This document shows positions 21,980-36,200 of a DNA stretch of 64,000 bases, in pieces. Source of the stretch: Apoda limacodes (taxonomy: Eukaryota; Arthropoda; Insecta; Lepidoptera; Limacodidae). A program made the position numbers and the translations under genes. The first letter of the stretch is position 1. Each line of letters opens with the position of its first letter. Where the stretch lies: positions 28,050,815 to 28,114,814 of the forward strand of contig OX291543.1 in NCBI GenBank assembly GCA_946406115.1. The letters run 5' to 3'. The notes under the pieces were generated by a model, which ran no database searches, had not been told where the DNA came from, and saw only the letters and a list, made by a program, of their open reading frames with translations.

Positions 21980-22188
21980 CAGACTTCATGAAGCAATCAA
22001 TCAATCAAAAACGATTCAAAATAGAACATTGTTCACCGAGAGAAGAAAGCGACCTATGGCCAATGGGGTTATATTTTGATTTGAAACCTATTACAAGTTG
22101 GGAATCGCATTTTGTCCCGAATAATATGGTGCTTTATAATACACCTGCTAGTTGTTATATCCCAGTTCGCAATATAAAAGAAAAATAA
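21980..22188 (+). CDS. Orphan exon-like ORF, unknown
   Basis: ATG at 21988, 66 codons, stop at 22186. It is preceded by an acceptor-like ACTTTGCAG|AC at 21979/21980, with an in-frame stop shortly upstream. Base composition is less AT-rich than around it. The peptide has ESDLWPMGLYFDLKP, WESHFVPNNMVLYNTPA and a basic end, with mixed and non-repetitive composition more like coding than like chance AT-rich ORFs. An AATAAA overlaps the stop region at about 22184. I recognise no family. It could be a terminal exon of a small unknown gene, or chance. Confidence 0.3.
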
Positions 22189-22555
22189 AGTAACAAACGT
22201 CGGTAGAAAAGTATGTAAGTAAGAAAGTATTTCATTTCATTTACGCGGCTGGAAAAAATTTACTTTCTTACCGCACACTAGTGCTAGTAAGACTCGTTTT
22301 CAAAAACGCAAGCAGGTATTCTCCATGCAGGTATGGTTTAAATACTATAACGCTGCATCAAGTAGGTCACTTTTTAATTTAGTCGATTGTCCTTTGAAGT
22401 TGCTGTAACGTTTGCGAGCAGTTGGGACACATTAAAATCTTATAAACACTGATCAATATTGTTTTTTAGTGATTCATACTATTACAATCGTAAATAATGA
22501 GATTTAAGCATAAATAGCATCTTATTTTTTCATATTTTATGTTGAAATTAAGATG

Positions 22556-22561
22556 TTTATT
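22556..22561 (-). promoter_or_regulatory. Candidate poly(A) signal of the Regnase gene
   Basis: The first AATAAA on the minus strand after the stop codon at 23112, giving a 3' UTR of about 550 bases. No other canonical hexamer occurs between. Position-based inference. Confidence 0.4.
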
Positions 22562-23111
22562 TATACAATGTTCAGTAGGTACTTTGTACACACTGGATAT
22601 TATAAACTACAAAAGACATAAAGAAGTTATTTGCGATTTTAATCGATTTTATAGTAAACAATTAAATATGTATTAGTACATATAAAAGTAACGTTAGTTG
22701 CAAAGCAATCGAAAATAAACTATAAACAAAAAAAAAATACTTAGCTATGTCTGGGTGAATTTGTACAATACTTAAACTAACTTAACAATATTAAACTATT
22801 CAGTACGCTTCCCAGAAGCATACAGACGCTATACAAAATAGTTAATCGAATAATAAACGTGTCTAAACCACTAAAATGTTAAATGGCTTCCAGCAAATCT
22901 ATCACAAATTTTGATATTGTTCTAAGTCCTTATAAAAACTTTATAAAGACTTGACGGCTTCTAAAATATATATATCAGCCACTTTTTCAACGCCAGCCCT
23001 TAAATCAAAAACGTATATTGGAACTGACTCGTATACGGTTACAAACGTAACAAATAAATTGAATATATAATCTCAATTTCTGAAAAAAATCGAGTATAAT
23101 TCAAATTTGTT
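22562..23111 (-). other. Probable 3' UTR of the Regnase gene
   Basis: AT-rich sequence between stop and candidate poly(A) signal. Contains several TTTATA and ATTTA words. No conserved stem-loop could be confirmed by eye. Confidence 0.4.
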
Positions 23112-24216
23112 TCAACGTGGTGGATGTGGTAGCGCCTCGCTTGGTCGGTACCGCGTAAGAATTATCGCGCACATCTTTTGAGCATCTGTTTCTTCTGGAT
23201 AAGCTGTCATGGCTTGCGTCACTTGCGCTTCGGGGAAAATGCCTGCTAAATGGAAATGCATGCGCCGTCGCGCTTCCCAATGTTGTAAAGCGCTTTCGGA
23301 CGCACACGGAGAAATATGGGTGGGCGCCATTTGTGGACTTCCTGTGCCGGGTATCGGAGCAGAGGCAACTCGCGCCGCCATGGTATGGGGCAATCGGGGA
23401 TCACAAGCTGGGTTCAGTGTTAATTGACGCGCTAGTTTGCGATGCGGATTGATATCTTGTTGGGGCTGTTGCGAAGGACCGGGCTTTTGCATCTGTGCGC
23501 GATCGAAATGCGTCGCGAGCGCAACATCCGGCAGCCGAGGCGTTGCGGAATGTGCTCGCACTAAGGGCTGCTTGTTATCCACCAACCGACCTCCAGGCGG
23601 TAGACTCACTGTGTGCAGGTCTCTCGCTCGCATCGTTCGAGCTCTTTCAGATAATTTCTCGGCAACGGACTTATGCGGCCGGCCCGCTCTTTCTGGGTGG
23701 TGGAATTTACACTTATTTCCGTACGTACATTTTCGTCCGTACGGGCATGCGGGGGGCGGATCTGTTTTTGACGGTGGTGCGCGTAGAAATGAGTCTAGAG
23801 TAGGTCCGGAGCGACCTAGGGGGTCATCAGGCGGCATGAATCTGTCGTTCACAAAGGAATACATGAGTAATCTTTCCTCGACGACTTTCCGAAATTCCGG
23901 GCTCTCCACTGCTAAGTCGCGATAGTTGTCGTTTGATACTACTATTCCGTCGGTTTCAGCCGCGAGCCTTAGTATGTATCGGTCGTCGTAACAAACAAGC
24001 CTCTTCCCGCCGAGTAGACGACTGGGGGTGTAAACCAGCACGCGGCCCCGTTCCAGCCTCTCGAGTGCGTCGCGGTCTGCTACGGGGTTGTCCGGTCTCG
24101 AAGCCTCCTTTCGCCATTTCGGTACGAACACAGTTATCTCGGTGTGCCCTCTTGCCCTGAACCAGTCTACGCATATCTCGATGCCACGACATGAGAACAC
24201 CTCCTTGTTGCCATGG
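23112..24216 (-). CDS. ZC3H12: Regnase exon 4: NYN domain, CCCH finger, C-terminus
   Basis: The acceptor TTTTTCAG|C at 24217/24216 completes a serine codon begun in the previous exon and reads [20 protein letters not shown], the standard continuation of the Regnase nuclease domain. The stop TGA is at 23114-23112. Internal methionines (for instance 24200) are not starts. The exon is GC-rich (third positions mostly G or C) in an AT-rich region, typical of a constrained coding exon. Plus-strand ORFs within it are mirror frames. The part between finger and C-terminal domain is low-complexity, rich in proline, glutamine and arginine, and probably disordered. Confidence 0.93.
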
Positions 24217-27200
24217 CTGAAAAATAATAAATAAAATTAGTTGTGGAATTAATAATAAAAAAAAAATGGATTGTTTATATGTAGATGTTATCAATCACAA
24301 AAGACACAGTGAGAAAGAAATGTTTAATCTACATCTAGAACTTTGTGTATTAAACCTGGGGGCTGACTTTAGACAGCAAATCCAATTTCAATCATACGTT
24401 AATACTATAATACCTCATATAAAAACCCTAAAAATTCTAAATACTTGATTGCAATTACATTTGCGTAATATCGATACTAATACTTTGTGTGGCACAAAAA
24501 GATTATACGTAGTTTATTCGACGCCAAAAATTTTTATATAAATTTGGCATCAAGAATTATCTCACTGACCTTTAATCATATAATTTAAAAGCTACTACAT
24601 AGACCACTTGCTCAGTTGCAATACTGTGTCATAGAGTAATAAACCTGCCTAAAGGATCAAAATTTGATCACCATAAATAAATTATACTGTATTACAACAA
24701 ACTCTTATCATTATAGTTCAGAACAAAAATACATTACTGCGTATGTCTAATACTGTGCTAGGCCATAAGGTCGAATAAGCGTGGAAACAATACATCCACT
24801 ACCAGGAAATCTAATAGAACCTTTCTCCACATAGGCAGGTTTACTTGATGACTACCTACCTATTGGGCTAGCAGTTGATTTAATAACTATTATATATGTA
24901 TCAATAATAAAAAACTTAAGAAATGCCACTTAAGTGATGTAAGTCAAATACTAATCTTAAGTGGTATTCTCATTATCATAGCAGAATGGTCTAGTCGTTA
25001 ACTTAAACTCTGATCTGTGGAGAAATCTAACGGTAGGCTGAGGAACTCAAAACTCGGCACTCTAAGCACTGCTCACGCACGAGCAGTACACGGGCATCGA
25101 TTACGCTACATTGTAGGAATTTCGGCATGGAAGTTGACTTACTATAAGATTTTATTATCTGTTTGCGTATAGTAAGAACATTTACCTCATAGCAACATTA
25201 CTGCCATCTATGACTATGTGTCTTAGAGGTGCGCGATCGGGCGGCGGGTCCGGATCTGCGGGCGGTGGCGGAGAGTGCGTGCGAGACGGACGAGCCGCCG
25301 CGAGCCGGATAAGCTCGGCGAGCAGCTCGTTGCGCGGGGGATCGGACCCTAGCCTCTGCAACGCAGTGCGCGCTTGATGCTCAGAGTAACCCAACTTCAC
25401 TGCAAATTCGATCTTTGCCTGAAACAGAACAAATACATATTTTAGGAACGCAGAAAATAAACACATGTTAACACATCACTATAAACACTAATGTTTTGAT
25501 TAGTAGGTATACATACAATAGATTTTTTTTACTTGGTTACATCACAATTTTATCGGGACGTTTTTTCCTTCTATGTTAATTGTCATTATTTATTATATTT
25601 CGGTTTATGTATATACCTAATATATGGTAGTGTATTGATTGATACAATTATAATGGATATTTGTTTTGTTTGAAAGAAGACTTTAATGAGTATGTATTTG
25701 TATTGCATAGCAAATAGATTTACAATTATGCAAGTATGTAGTATGTTACAATAATAGCATTAGTCTGTGAAAATTGACGGGTCCGGTCTCGAAAACAATT
25801 ATATTTGTAAATGCACTTTTTAGTGTCAATGGGGACCAATTAAACCGTGATCTAACTTTTGTCGAAGTCCGTAAAAACATATAAAGGGCGCGCTCCTTAC
25901 AAACGTAGTTTGACTCTATTTCTGACATTTAGATACTAATCATCATGCAAGGAAAATGTTTTTATTACCTAATTAGAATATTTTATTTTATTCCTAGATC
26001 AAGTCTTTACTTTTTTTAACGTACCTATATGAGCAGCAACGTTGTAAAGTGCTGCGCCTTGTTATAACCTTGACAGTAAGGGTTATTGCTAACCTAAACT
26101 GAACCCTACACTAGCTGACTAGATAGTATCGCTTCTCCGTCACATCGCTGAACGTACCTCAGTCTCGTCTCAATCCATACTTATTCAAACCAGTTACTTT
26201 CTTTTTGTTACTCTGTTTCTTTAATTTTTATTTTCTTATTACTAAATAATTGCGTTTATAAAATATAGTCTTTTTTAAAAAAAAAAACCGGTTTGCGAGC
26301 CTCATTGTAACAGCCTGTAACATGCCATAGATTCCGTAGCCTAGTTAACATCAGGTGAAGAGAAGCTAGATCGAGTCAATACACTATAGAATGATAACCT
26401 TTTCCTTTCTTAAAGTTAATTAAAAACTGGTGTTTGTTACCTGGCTGGGCTGCGACAGTGGGGTGGCTAGTGTGACGTACTCCGCGAACTCCGCGGCGAG
26501 GGTGTCAGAGGGGGTGCGGGAAGCGGTGCGGTGGGCGCTCTCTTCCTCGCACTCCGAGTCGTAGCTCGAGTCCTCGCCGCGCTCCCCCCATCCCAGCGAT
26601 GACTCCACATATTTCTGCCAACAAGAAAAAACATATTCCTATTTAATAAATTACTAAAATAATCTTAAGCTTCAATTCAGAAGTGGTTTTCTTGTGACTG
26701 TCTCCGGGATCCAGTTAACCATACATTGTAAACTTGAGTTGGTTCTATGGTGTTCTATGTTCTTTTAGCTGGGTGACCTTTTTAGGGTTCTATCGTAAAA
26801 ACAGTAATACATACAAACTTCAAACTTGCAGAGAACAATAGTGTGGACTTTAAAGTATACGACAAATAATAAAAACTAAAAAGGTACAGCGCCATCTACG
26901 AGTAGCTTATTATTGAGAGAAACAGTAACACATTCATTTATTGGAAACGATATTCAAAGTTAAGCAATGTCGGGCTTGGTCTGTACTTGGATGGGTGACC
27001 GCTCAGCAGCACACTTGTTTAGGGTTCCGTACCCAAAGTGTACAGACCCTATTACTAAGACTGCTGTCCGACCGTCTGTCCATCTGTCACCAGGCCGTAT
27101 CTCATGAACCGTGAGAGGTAGACAGTTGAAATTTTCACAGATGATGTATTTTTGTTAAATATTTACATTTTAAAGTATAAAAGTAAAATATACAGTAATT

Positions 27201-30200
27201 AGGCCTGTGAAGGAGTGTATGTATAAGTTTGTAGAGTCTAAACTATTAGGTATTAAGTACGTTTTGTTAACTACCGTATCCTAACTTCTATATTTTTGTT
27301 TTCAAACTTACGAGTACATAAAGGCTCTTGACTTGAATTAGCTAAAAGAATATTTTGGACTTTTCGTAAAATGCCGAATAATATGCAATGATAAATACCA
27401 TTTACAATACCTATTAGTTAGCATAGAGTAGCAAACAGAACACCTATTATTAGAAGCCGGCACTAAAAGTAAACATTTAACTGGTATTTTTACGTCAATT
27501 GCACACTACTAATTAAGTAGAATAAGCGATCTATTTAAATAGAATAACATTCCTACTTAAATAGAAAAAAATATTTTGTGCTACCAAAAAACAACTAAAA
27601 CGATTTATTATAAAATTTGATAACGACTTTCAAACTAGAACTCATAAAAACCTGTATGCTGTGCATGTAACTGATGCAATCAAAACCTAAGAAACTTTCT
27701 GAAAATATTAACTAGGTAACTAACTAACTTAAGTATACCATGATAATATAAATGATTACTGTGTTATTAATTAGCTGCAACGTAATGTACAGTAATGTCA
27801 AATAATTACTTTTTCGAGAAAAAAATCTAAAATATTGTTTCCTTACAATTTTAACAAAATTAATAACTCTCGTGTAACTAACTGCGTTGAGAGGTCTGTG
27901 AGTAATCCTAGACGAAAAATTATTATTTAAGTCTCACATTGACAACATAACAAACAAGGCCCTTAAGATGTTGGGGTTTGTATTAAGGACCAGTAAACCA
28001 TTTAAAGACAGTTCCACTTTGATAACATTGTACAACTCTTTTGTAAGAGCTATCTTAGAGTATGCGTCAACTACATGGAATCCACAATACTCTAAATATA
28101 TTACTCAAATTGAGCGCGTACAAAATAAATTCATTAAACATATGAACTATCGTATCGTAAATAATAAAATGTCCTCGTCTAAACTCCACATCCCCGCGTA
28201 AAAGGAGGCGATATACGCGAGATCAAATGTATTTGTACAAAATTATTAAGGAGGCGATATACGCGAGATCAAATGTATTTGTACAAAATTATTAATAATC
28301 ATATAGACAGTCCAAATCTATTAAGTAAGTTTTATTTACGCTGCCCAAATCGTAGTGTACGAATAAAATGTCTTTCATATTTCCTCATATAAAACTAATA
28401 TTGCGAAAAATTGTTTTGTTTTACGTGCTTGTCTATCCCATAACAGATTTCTAAGTGATAAGTTAGATTTGTTTAACATGAACATAAATATGTATAGAAT
28501 AGAAGTAAAGAAATGTTTTGACAATGTCATTCATTGTTGATAATTGTTATTAAGTTTTTTATTATTACATTGTTAATATGTATATCACCCACCATTATTA
28601 ATTAAAAAATTAAGAATTAGATGTCTTTAAGGTATAAATTATACATTTATTGTATCTTACTATATATGTGTGTATTAGCATCTTTTCACATGTAATTATA
28701 TGTATTTTTATGTATTCGTACATTTTTATATCCTGAGCTTGTAGCCAGCAAATTATGTCGTGTTATTTGTTATTATATGATACTGTATTAACGGTGAACA
28801 CTTTATGTCTGTAATACTCATATTTTTTAAATTCTTTATGTAAAATTTTGTGGACTGTGTGTGTTCTTTTTAATAAATAAATAAATACCAATAAAAACAT
28901 AAATATAGACATCAAACTTCATAACATACTATAAAGCTAATTTTAATCTATTACGTCTAACAAAGCTTTTATATTACATTAAAGATAATAATTTAACTTT
29001 ACAGGCAAGTCACTGTCACAATAAAATAATAATTAAAATAATCTCTACTTGTTAAGGTGAATTCAAATTAGGATTCAGTTTTTCCCATAAAAAAATTATT
29101 GCATTAAATATCTATAACGATAACCATTTCTTCATTCAAAATGCGTTATCTATTTACCATAATCGGTGTCAAATGAAATGCCATTAAAAAACAAGAGTTT
29201 TTGTTGGATTGATAAATTTAGAAAATTTAAGAAAACTTTTGTTATATAATATAAAATAATTTTATTGAGTGATATTGAGAACGCAACAGTGATATATGAT
29301 AACGCGTTATAAGTAGAGAAATATTTATGGTTAATGATATTTAATGTAACGCAGTTGGAACTGGTCATTCGAGTCGTATGAGGATTATGTCATTGTATTC
29401 TTTTTAAAATTAATAAAACGTTGAAATCCCAAATAAAAGTACTAATTTTATTTTTGATAAAAAAAACGGCCAAGTGCGAATTTGGCTCGCGCACCGAGGG
29501 TTCCTAACAAACTTGTTATATGTAGATAGTTCTTCCATCATGAGATCAGGTGTTAATGCCATAATTATCATTTTTGATTTTTTTCCTATATTTGTGATGT
29601 AACATCTTGCTTCTTGCCAAATTTTATGATTCTATGTCAACGGGAAGTACCCATAGGTATTGATTTGTTTGTGTCACAATGTGCGATCAAAATATAAATA
29701 AACGCTTTCTTGAGCAAAAGGGTCTTAACGACAGCCAAGCTTTTCTTTTTAGAAATTTCTAGAAATTAACGAATCTCGGATTTTTTCCTATATTTGTGAT
29801 GTATGACCTTGCTTCGAGTCGAATTTCATGATTGTAGGACAACGGGTAAAATATGCGACAAAAATTGGCACAAAATGTATTGCGTCGAATCGATTTTTTA
29901 CAGCTTCAAGGGTCCGTAGACCTTAGTATTTGATATTAATTTCTACTTGATACCTTCACGCGTCAGAGAAAAAGGAACTTGACAACAAATTGATTCTATA
30001 AAGATTCCTTTTTTGCTTTTGAGGTACGGAAAGACTTCGTACTACATCCCTCAGAGTATGAATCACGGAGAGACAACTGCGGAACTCAAAGAAGACATTG
30101 TACGCCAAATTTGTGAAAGCCAGCAGCCTTAACTACAATTTATAATCAAAAGAGGGCATTCCTGTGCCAACAGCGCAGAGCAACTGTGGCCATTCAGTCG

Positions 30201-33200
30201 ATATTTTGTATCAAAGGGGTTTGATTAAGTGTGTATGGACAAGTTTGTTTTTTTTGTTTGAGCAGCCACTGGAATAGCTATTATTTATTTAGAGTGCTTC
30301 ATTAACTACAAATGTGCGCTCAACATAAATTGCCCTAGTCGAACTCTTTCATCACTTTGTCGTGAACGAAACAACTGCATGTAAAAAAAAACTATTTAGC
30401 CTCGAAAACAAAATAACCAAAATTAAGGTTAATAAGGTTAGTGGTTTAAAAATAAATGGGATAGCAAATAAAAGTGCCAACGTACATTACACAACAGATA
30501 AACGGTGAGTGAGTGGTATAATGAATTTATATGATAGAAATATATTGCCAAGAATAATACAATTTTAATGTTTAAAAAATATTCTAAATTATCTTGTGTA
30601 TTGAATTTCTGTGCGTATTCTTGTGTATGTTGTGTATTGTGTAACAAAGACATTTTACATCTGAAACTAAGTAGAAAACAGGATATGTACCAGGAATTTA
30701 AAAATACAAAAAAAAGTATCAATATAGGACCCAAATATTTTAAGGTAGTTACAACCGGAGAAGCAACTTGGGTTTGGCACAGTGAGGGCAAGAGGGCGCC
30801 AAAGCGGATCTACAGGTGATCATTCATTGACCTTTACCGAGCGCACTGTCCAACAACGTAGGTACCGGTTTCCTTGTCATTCACTGTTTTGTCGAATTTA
30901 CAAAAATTTTATATTATTACTGTTAACGAAGCGAAAGAACTAGATTCTTAATGGATTTCTCGTTTAGCTACCAACATATAGCTAAAACCAGTTAGCTATT
31001 TTACTAGAACGAAATTAAATATTAGTCATAGGTAAGATCCGCGTCGGGTCCTAGTTGGCGCGATGCAAAGATTAGATTGTATTACTTCGATTACTTTAGA
31101 TCCTTTGGAATGAATTCAATTTGTGCCTAACATACTAATGCAAGTCATTCGTAGCCAAATATAATGTTCACTTTGTATATGCAATTACTATATCGCACAT
31201 TGATTAGACGGTTGCGATCTTACAAAGGAATTTCTTGTATGTCCGTTATTGAAGGTCCTTTCAGTGCCTCGACCGTTATGTGTATTTATTTTTAGTGATA
31301 TAAGGCTTCGATAAAACACCTACCTAAAGAAAAGTATTAGTTTATACAAGTAGCTGAGTAACACAATATTAAAGTACATCAACTATTAAAAATACAAAAT
31401 TAAAGTGATTAAAGGAAAAGTGTAGGTATAAGAACCACAAAAAGGAACACAGAAAACATACCCAATCGCACCCGTATCAAGCCGGGGGCGAGCCGCAAGT
31501 CTTAGTCTATAATATTTTAGGTCAAATTATAGCAGTAACATTTCGGTAGGTCCGTATGTACGTCCGCTTTACAAGCAACCGCAAAGCCTACATTCGCTAT
31601 CGGGCGGAAACGCAGCGCTTGCCGTACCGGATATAACTTTCTAAAAGATATAGGTAGTGCGCGCGGTAATCTTCACAGATCCGTCTATACTCTATGGCTT
31701 CAGTTTAAAATATGATAGAAACTACACTTAATGATTAGGTACGATGAGAACCTAGATTCAATCTATAAATTCTAGATCTATGGATATTGATAGATTAACT
31801 CCCTCGCAACCTAGTTGGCAGTGTGGCCGGCTGCTGTGCAGAGGGTGTGGGTAGGATTCCCACACTAGACAAAATATTTATGTGATAATCATTTGTGTTT
31901 GTCTTGAGTCTGGGTGTATTTATATATATGACACGTATGTATGTAAAAAAAAGTAATTATATATTTTTTAAATACATACGAATTTGTATTCATTATCTTG
32001 TATCAATAACACAAGCTTTGCTTACTTTGGGGCCAGACCGTGCTGTGTGTAATGTCCAAAAATATTTATTATTTATGTAGACTTCTGAAGAAGGTTAGCT
32101 ATAGGTATATAAAAGATGGATTCTATAAACTGAATTGAAATATATTGAATGAAGTGTTTTAGTATTATTATTAGTATTGTAATCTTTGATTATTAATTGT
32201 AATATAACCGGTTCAAGAAGTGTCAGTTTCCTAGGAAGATACGCTAAAATGTCGCTCGCTATAGGTAAGTATCAATTATCAACATATTTTTACAGCATTT
32301 TTAAGATTGTTGATAAAATGTTTAATAGATCTAATGTTTAAAATCTTTAGCAATTAATGATTGTAAAAAAATTACCTACACAGTATTATTTATTTTTCTA
32401 ATCTTTGGTCCGCAAACCTTTGAAATAAAAATAAATACAAGCTTTTATTAAGATTTTTTGGCTTACACATTTGGGGGATGAAATGGAATGATGTTTTTTT
32501 TAAAAAAAATCGTATTTATAACGATCTAATATTACATTAAATACATTCCACTAACAACAAAGAAATATAAGAATAATCTTATTTGAAATTTAAAGGTTAC
32601 TAGCTCTAAAACGGATAAAATAATATATTCTACCATTTTCCATCGATTTTGTATGATGAAATTTTACAAAAAGACATTATCGCCATACAGTATTATAAAA
32701 ACTTAAAAAGTGGTACCTACTAAGCTTTCCATACATAGAACTGTGTGTGTGATTGTTTACAGTGGCAGTTATTGTAGGGAGTTTTACCTTAATACAAACT
32801 TTGGGTTACCCAGCTCGCTATCCGGAGTTTAACCGGGGAGATAAATACCACCAGCTAACAGGCCTTTGAATAGGCATAGGCGGAGAGGAACTGAATTACG
32901 CAAAGCTTAATCGATGATTTGATAAGAACATTTACCGCTTGTATAATGGGATGTGATCTGAGGAATTGTTCAAAATGATGCCCACGGCTACTTTCTACCA
33001 TCGACAGGTAATTAATTCATCCTCACACCTCAGAAACTAAATGGTCACGTTATACAGTGCGGTTTTAGAGAAACTTTCTCCTGATAAAGCTTGGGTTGTG
33101 AAATGAGCTTTCTTGCCAAGGTTATCTCTTAGGATTTCAAGAAAGAAGTTATTATATTTTTGAAGGGTCGGCAACGCACGAGTGATGCCCCAGGTGTTGC

Positions 33201-36200
33201 AAGCGTTAATAAACTGCCGTAGACAAGCTTGTTTGCCACCTTAGTGGTTCAAAAAAGTCCCAAAAAGTTGTAAGCAGCTTTCCATTATCGTTTATAGAAA
33301 TTAAATAACTTATATGTCGCACACAGAGACACAACAAGTATTTGTTTTTTATTTAAGTTTGTCCTAGTATATCTTTTCAAAAAAGAAAGATGGTAAATAA
33401 GACAGTATAATTGTATGTACTCATGCAAATAAGAAGTTAAATGAGTTGATATAAATCTACTATTTTTATCCTAATTACATTGTTTCAAAACAATAAAATA
33501 TTATTATATGCTCGAAATTAAGTATATTGATTAGTCAGTTGATGATCAAAACTAAATAATGTGCTGGAATTTCTTGCGTCACGGAATTATTTTAATTACT
33601 AATGTCATTAAATTATTAGTGAATAAAGCTGCTCTATCTTATCACTAATAAAAAAATTATTAAGTACATAACTATTTAAAGGCAATTTACAATTTACCTA
33701 CTAAGATCTCCTTATTTTATTATTGCATCTAAAAATCTTATAAATTTGTCCATAACAATTTTCGTTAGTGGTGTCATGAAGTGCTATAATCGCGATTTTT
33801 TTCAGATTTTCCAATCACGAGTGTTGAATGTAAGAGGGGGGGACACACATTTTTAAATTTTGGAAGCCAACAACTCGCTATTAATTGTAGAAAAATGTTT
33901 CTGAAAAACCTCGAATGCATTTCATTTCTAAAGCTTCATCTAATAATATCCACACTTGATGGAGTGCGTTTCATCCCTCGGTTAAATGTATATCCCTTTT
34001 AAAAAAAACTCCATTCTCATAACACATCTGTATGGAGGTTCATAATAGACTCATCTCTGTAAAATTTCATTGGAATCTACCCAAAGATAGCGGAATTATA
34101 AGATTGTGGCATACAGACGGACGGGCGGACATGACGAATATTTAGAGGGTTCCGTTTTTGCTATTTGGCTGCGAAACCCTAAAAAAGCATGATGGTAAAT
34201 AAATGATATATTCGTATAAGATCGATGAAGTCGACAATGAGCAATCATCATGAAAGTCGGCACATCAATGTGTCTCTTCGTGGGGAAGATTTTTGTTAGT
34301 TTCAAATTTGGGCGGGGTTACATTTGTAGTCCGGGTTTAAAAGTTCCTAAAAACTTCAAGAAAATTTTCTTTAGGTAACAGAGTAAAAAATGTTAAACGT
34401 TTTGTTTTGTTTTTTTTTAAAAGACTAAATTTAGTGTAAAATTTTTTTTCCTAGTTTCCAGATTTTAGATATGGAAACCCCATGTCTACATAACAATATA
34501 GTGTAATAAATATATTAACGAGAAAATCGTAACTACAAACAAATTAAGACTTATCCATACTTGCCCCCTAAACCAATAATTTAAGACTACGTAGCAACAG
34601 TCAATCCTAAATTTTAATATTAAAACACTATTCGTCGAAGATAATGTGTGAAACACGCTATCTGCTTTAGGTTATAAAATGTAGTTAACATTTTATTTAT
34701 ATCAAATATGGAATCTTGCCTTGAATAAATCCGAGGTTGATATTGTAATTCGTTCTAAGTGATCTACCGAGTTCCCACGTATTGTGTTTATTTTAAAACT
34801 TTTCCGGTTCAACGTGTGCAAGTCGCAAGTGCAACTGTTAGAATTAGAAAGGTGTGTAAAACCCAACTCGTGTGATTAATATGTTATAATTATATCATAA
34901 GCATAAGATGTGTAACCATTTATTTAGCAAACATTACGAATAATATGTTACTAGGAAGTACAAAAGTACCTACAGACGCGCAGCGAAATTAAATAAATGA
35001 CATATATTATTACTCAAGTAAATCCATGCTCTTTTGCCACCTTGGTGGTATAAAAAAATCCTTAACAGATATCTTCGCTTATCTTGAAGCTCTTTCTTTC
35101 GTTCGCTGTTTAGACCAGAATGGGCGTAATACCCCATGTGAATATATTGGCGGAATGGTGAAACACCAGATGCTCCCAAGGGACCGCGCAGTCCTTAAAA
35201 AGGAAGAAGGAATGTTGTTAACATTGTGGGACAGTTTAATGAGCTCCTACAACGCAATTCGGTGATAGCAAAATTTTCAGGCGACCCATGTCAGTGTAAT
35301 GAAACCCTTAGGGAGACCCGTGGGTCCAACAGGAGCTTCGCAATGGTTGTCCACGCTTCGGAGAATATTTTTTTTGCTCTTAATATGTAGGTATTTAGGT
35401 TGCCTTTATTTCTGGTTAATCGAAATTCATATCTTCTCATTATATTGTATAAATTACATGTTTAAACGGCACTCAATATCAATATAGGTATATGACTAAA
35501 ATACATTGTTAGATGTCCTATTCCAGATGTTAACAATATCATTTGAGCCGGAAGCTTTCCTCTGCTATGTCTATACAACGAGCGGTCTTATGCAGCCTTC
35601 ATACCGGGGGCTTTCTGTGGTTCTAACCAGATCGTTATCTATCCAGACTTTTTTTACAAACAAGCTTCATCAGACCAGTTAATTATTTAAGAACAGAGTA
35701 CTTGTCAAAACAATTCAAACGAGCCGTAACTCGATGGCGTTACGACGCTTCATTACAGAGTTCCTATGACCACCTTCCAGCTCCATCATTAGATTAGCAC
35801 CATGTCATCAATCGGTAACCGGGAAGTTGGTCAAATTTAATTTGCAAGATTTGCTGACAAACATCGGGACAGGTGAAACTAAATAAAAGCTTGTAAAAAC
35901 TCTTATAGTTGACAGTACATCTTTTGTCACGCTTAACAATCTTATTGCTCTCTGTCAGTTGTTAAGGATTAAAACAATGTGTATTAATTTCCTCATGACA
36001 AATAGTCGGTGTTAGCGTAAAAAACCCATGGATTGTCCCGCTTTAATCATGCTTGGTTACAAAGTATTTCGCAACGGGTGTTTCCTCAAAGAACAATACC
36101 CATTTTCGCTGTCTTCACAGGTCTTGTTGGCATGAATTGCAGTCTTAGAGACCGAATAAAGGCTCGCTTTATTCAAATCGCTTAGAATCTCAAGAAATGT

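Noticed and set aside
23209..24160. Several plus-strand ORFs of 72-162 codons and a minus-strand ORF at 24294-23956
   Set aside because: They are other frames of Regnase exon 4, whose GC-rich codons remove stop codons on the opposite strand.
32249..32270. ATG followed by a consensus donor (ATGTCGCTCGCTATAG|GTAAGT)
   Set aside because: No downstream exon in matching phase was found, and the neighbouring plus-strand exon candidates are not phase-compatible.
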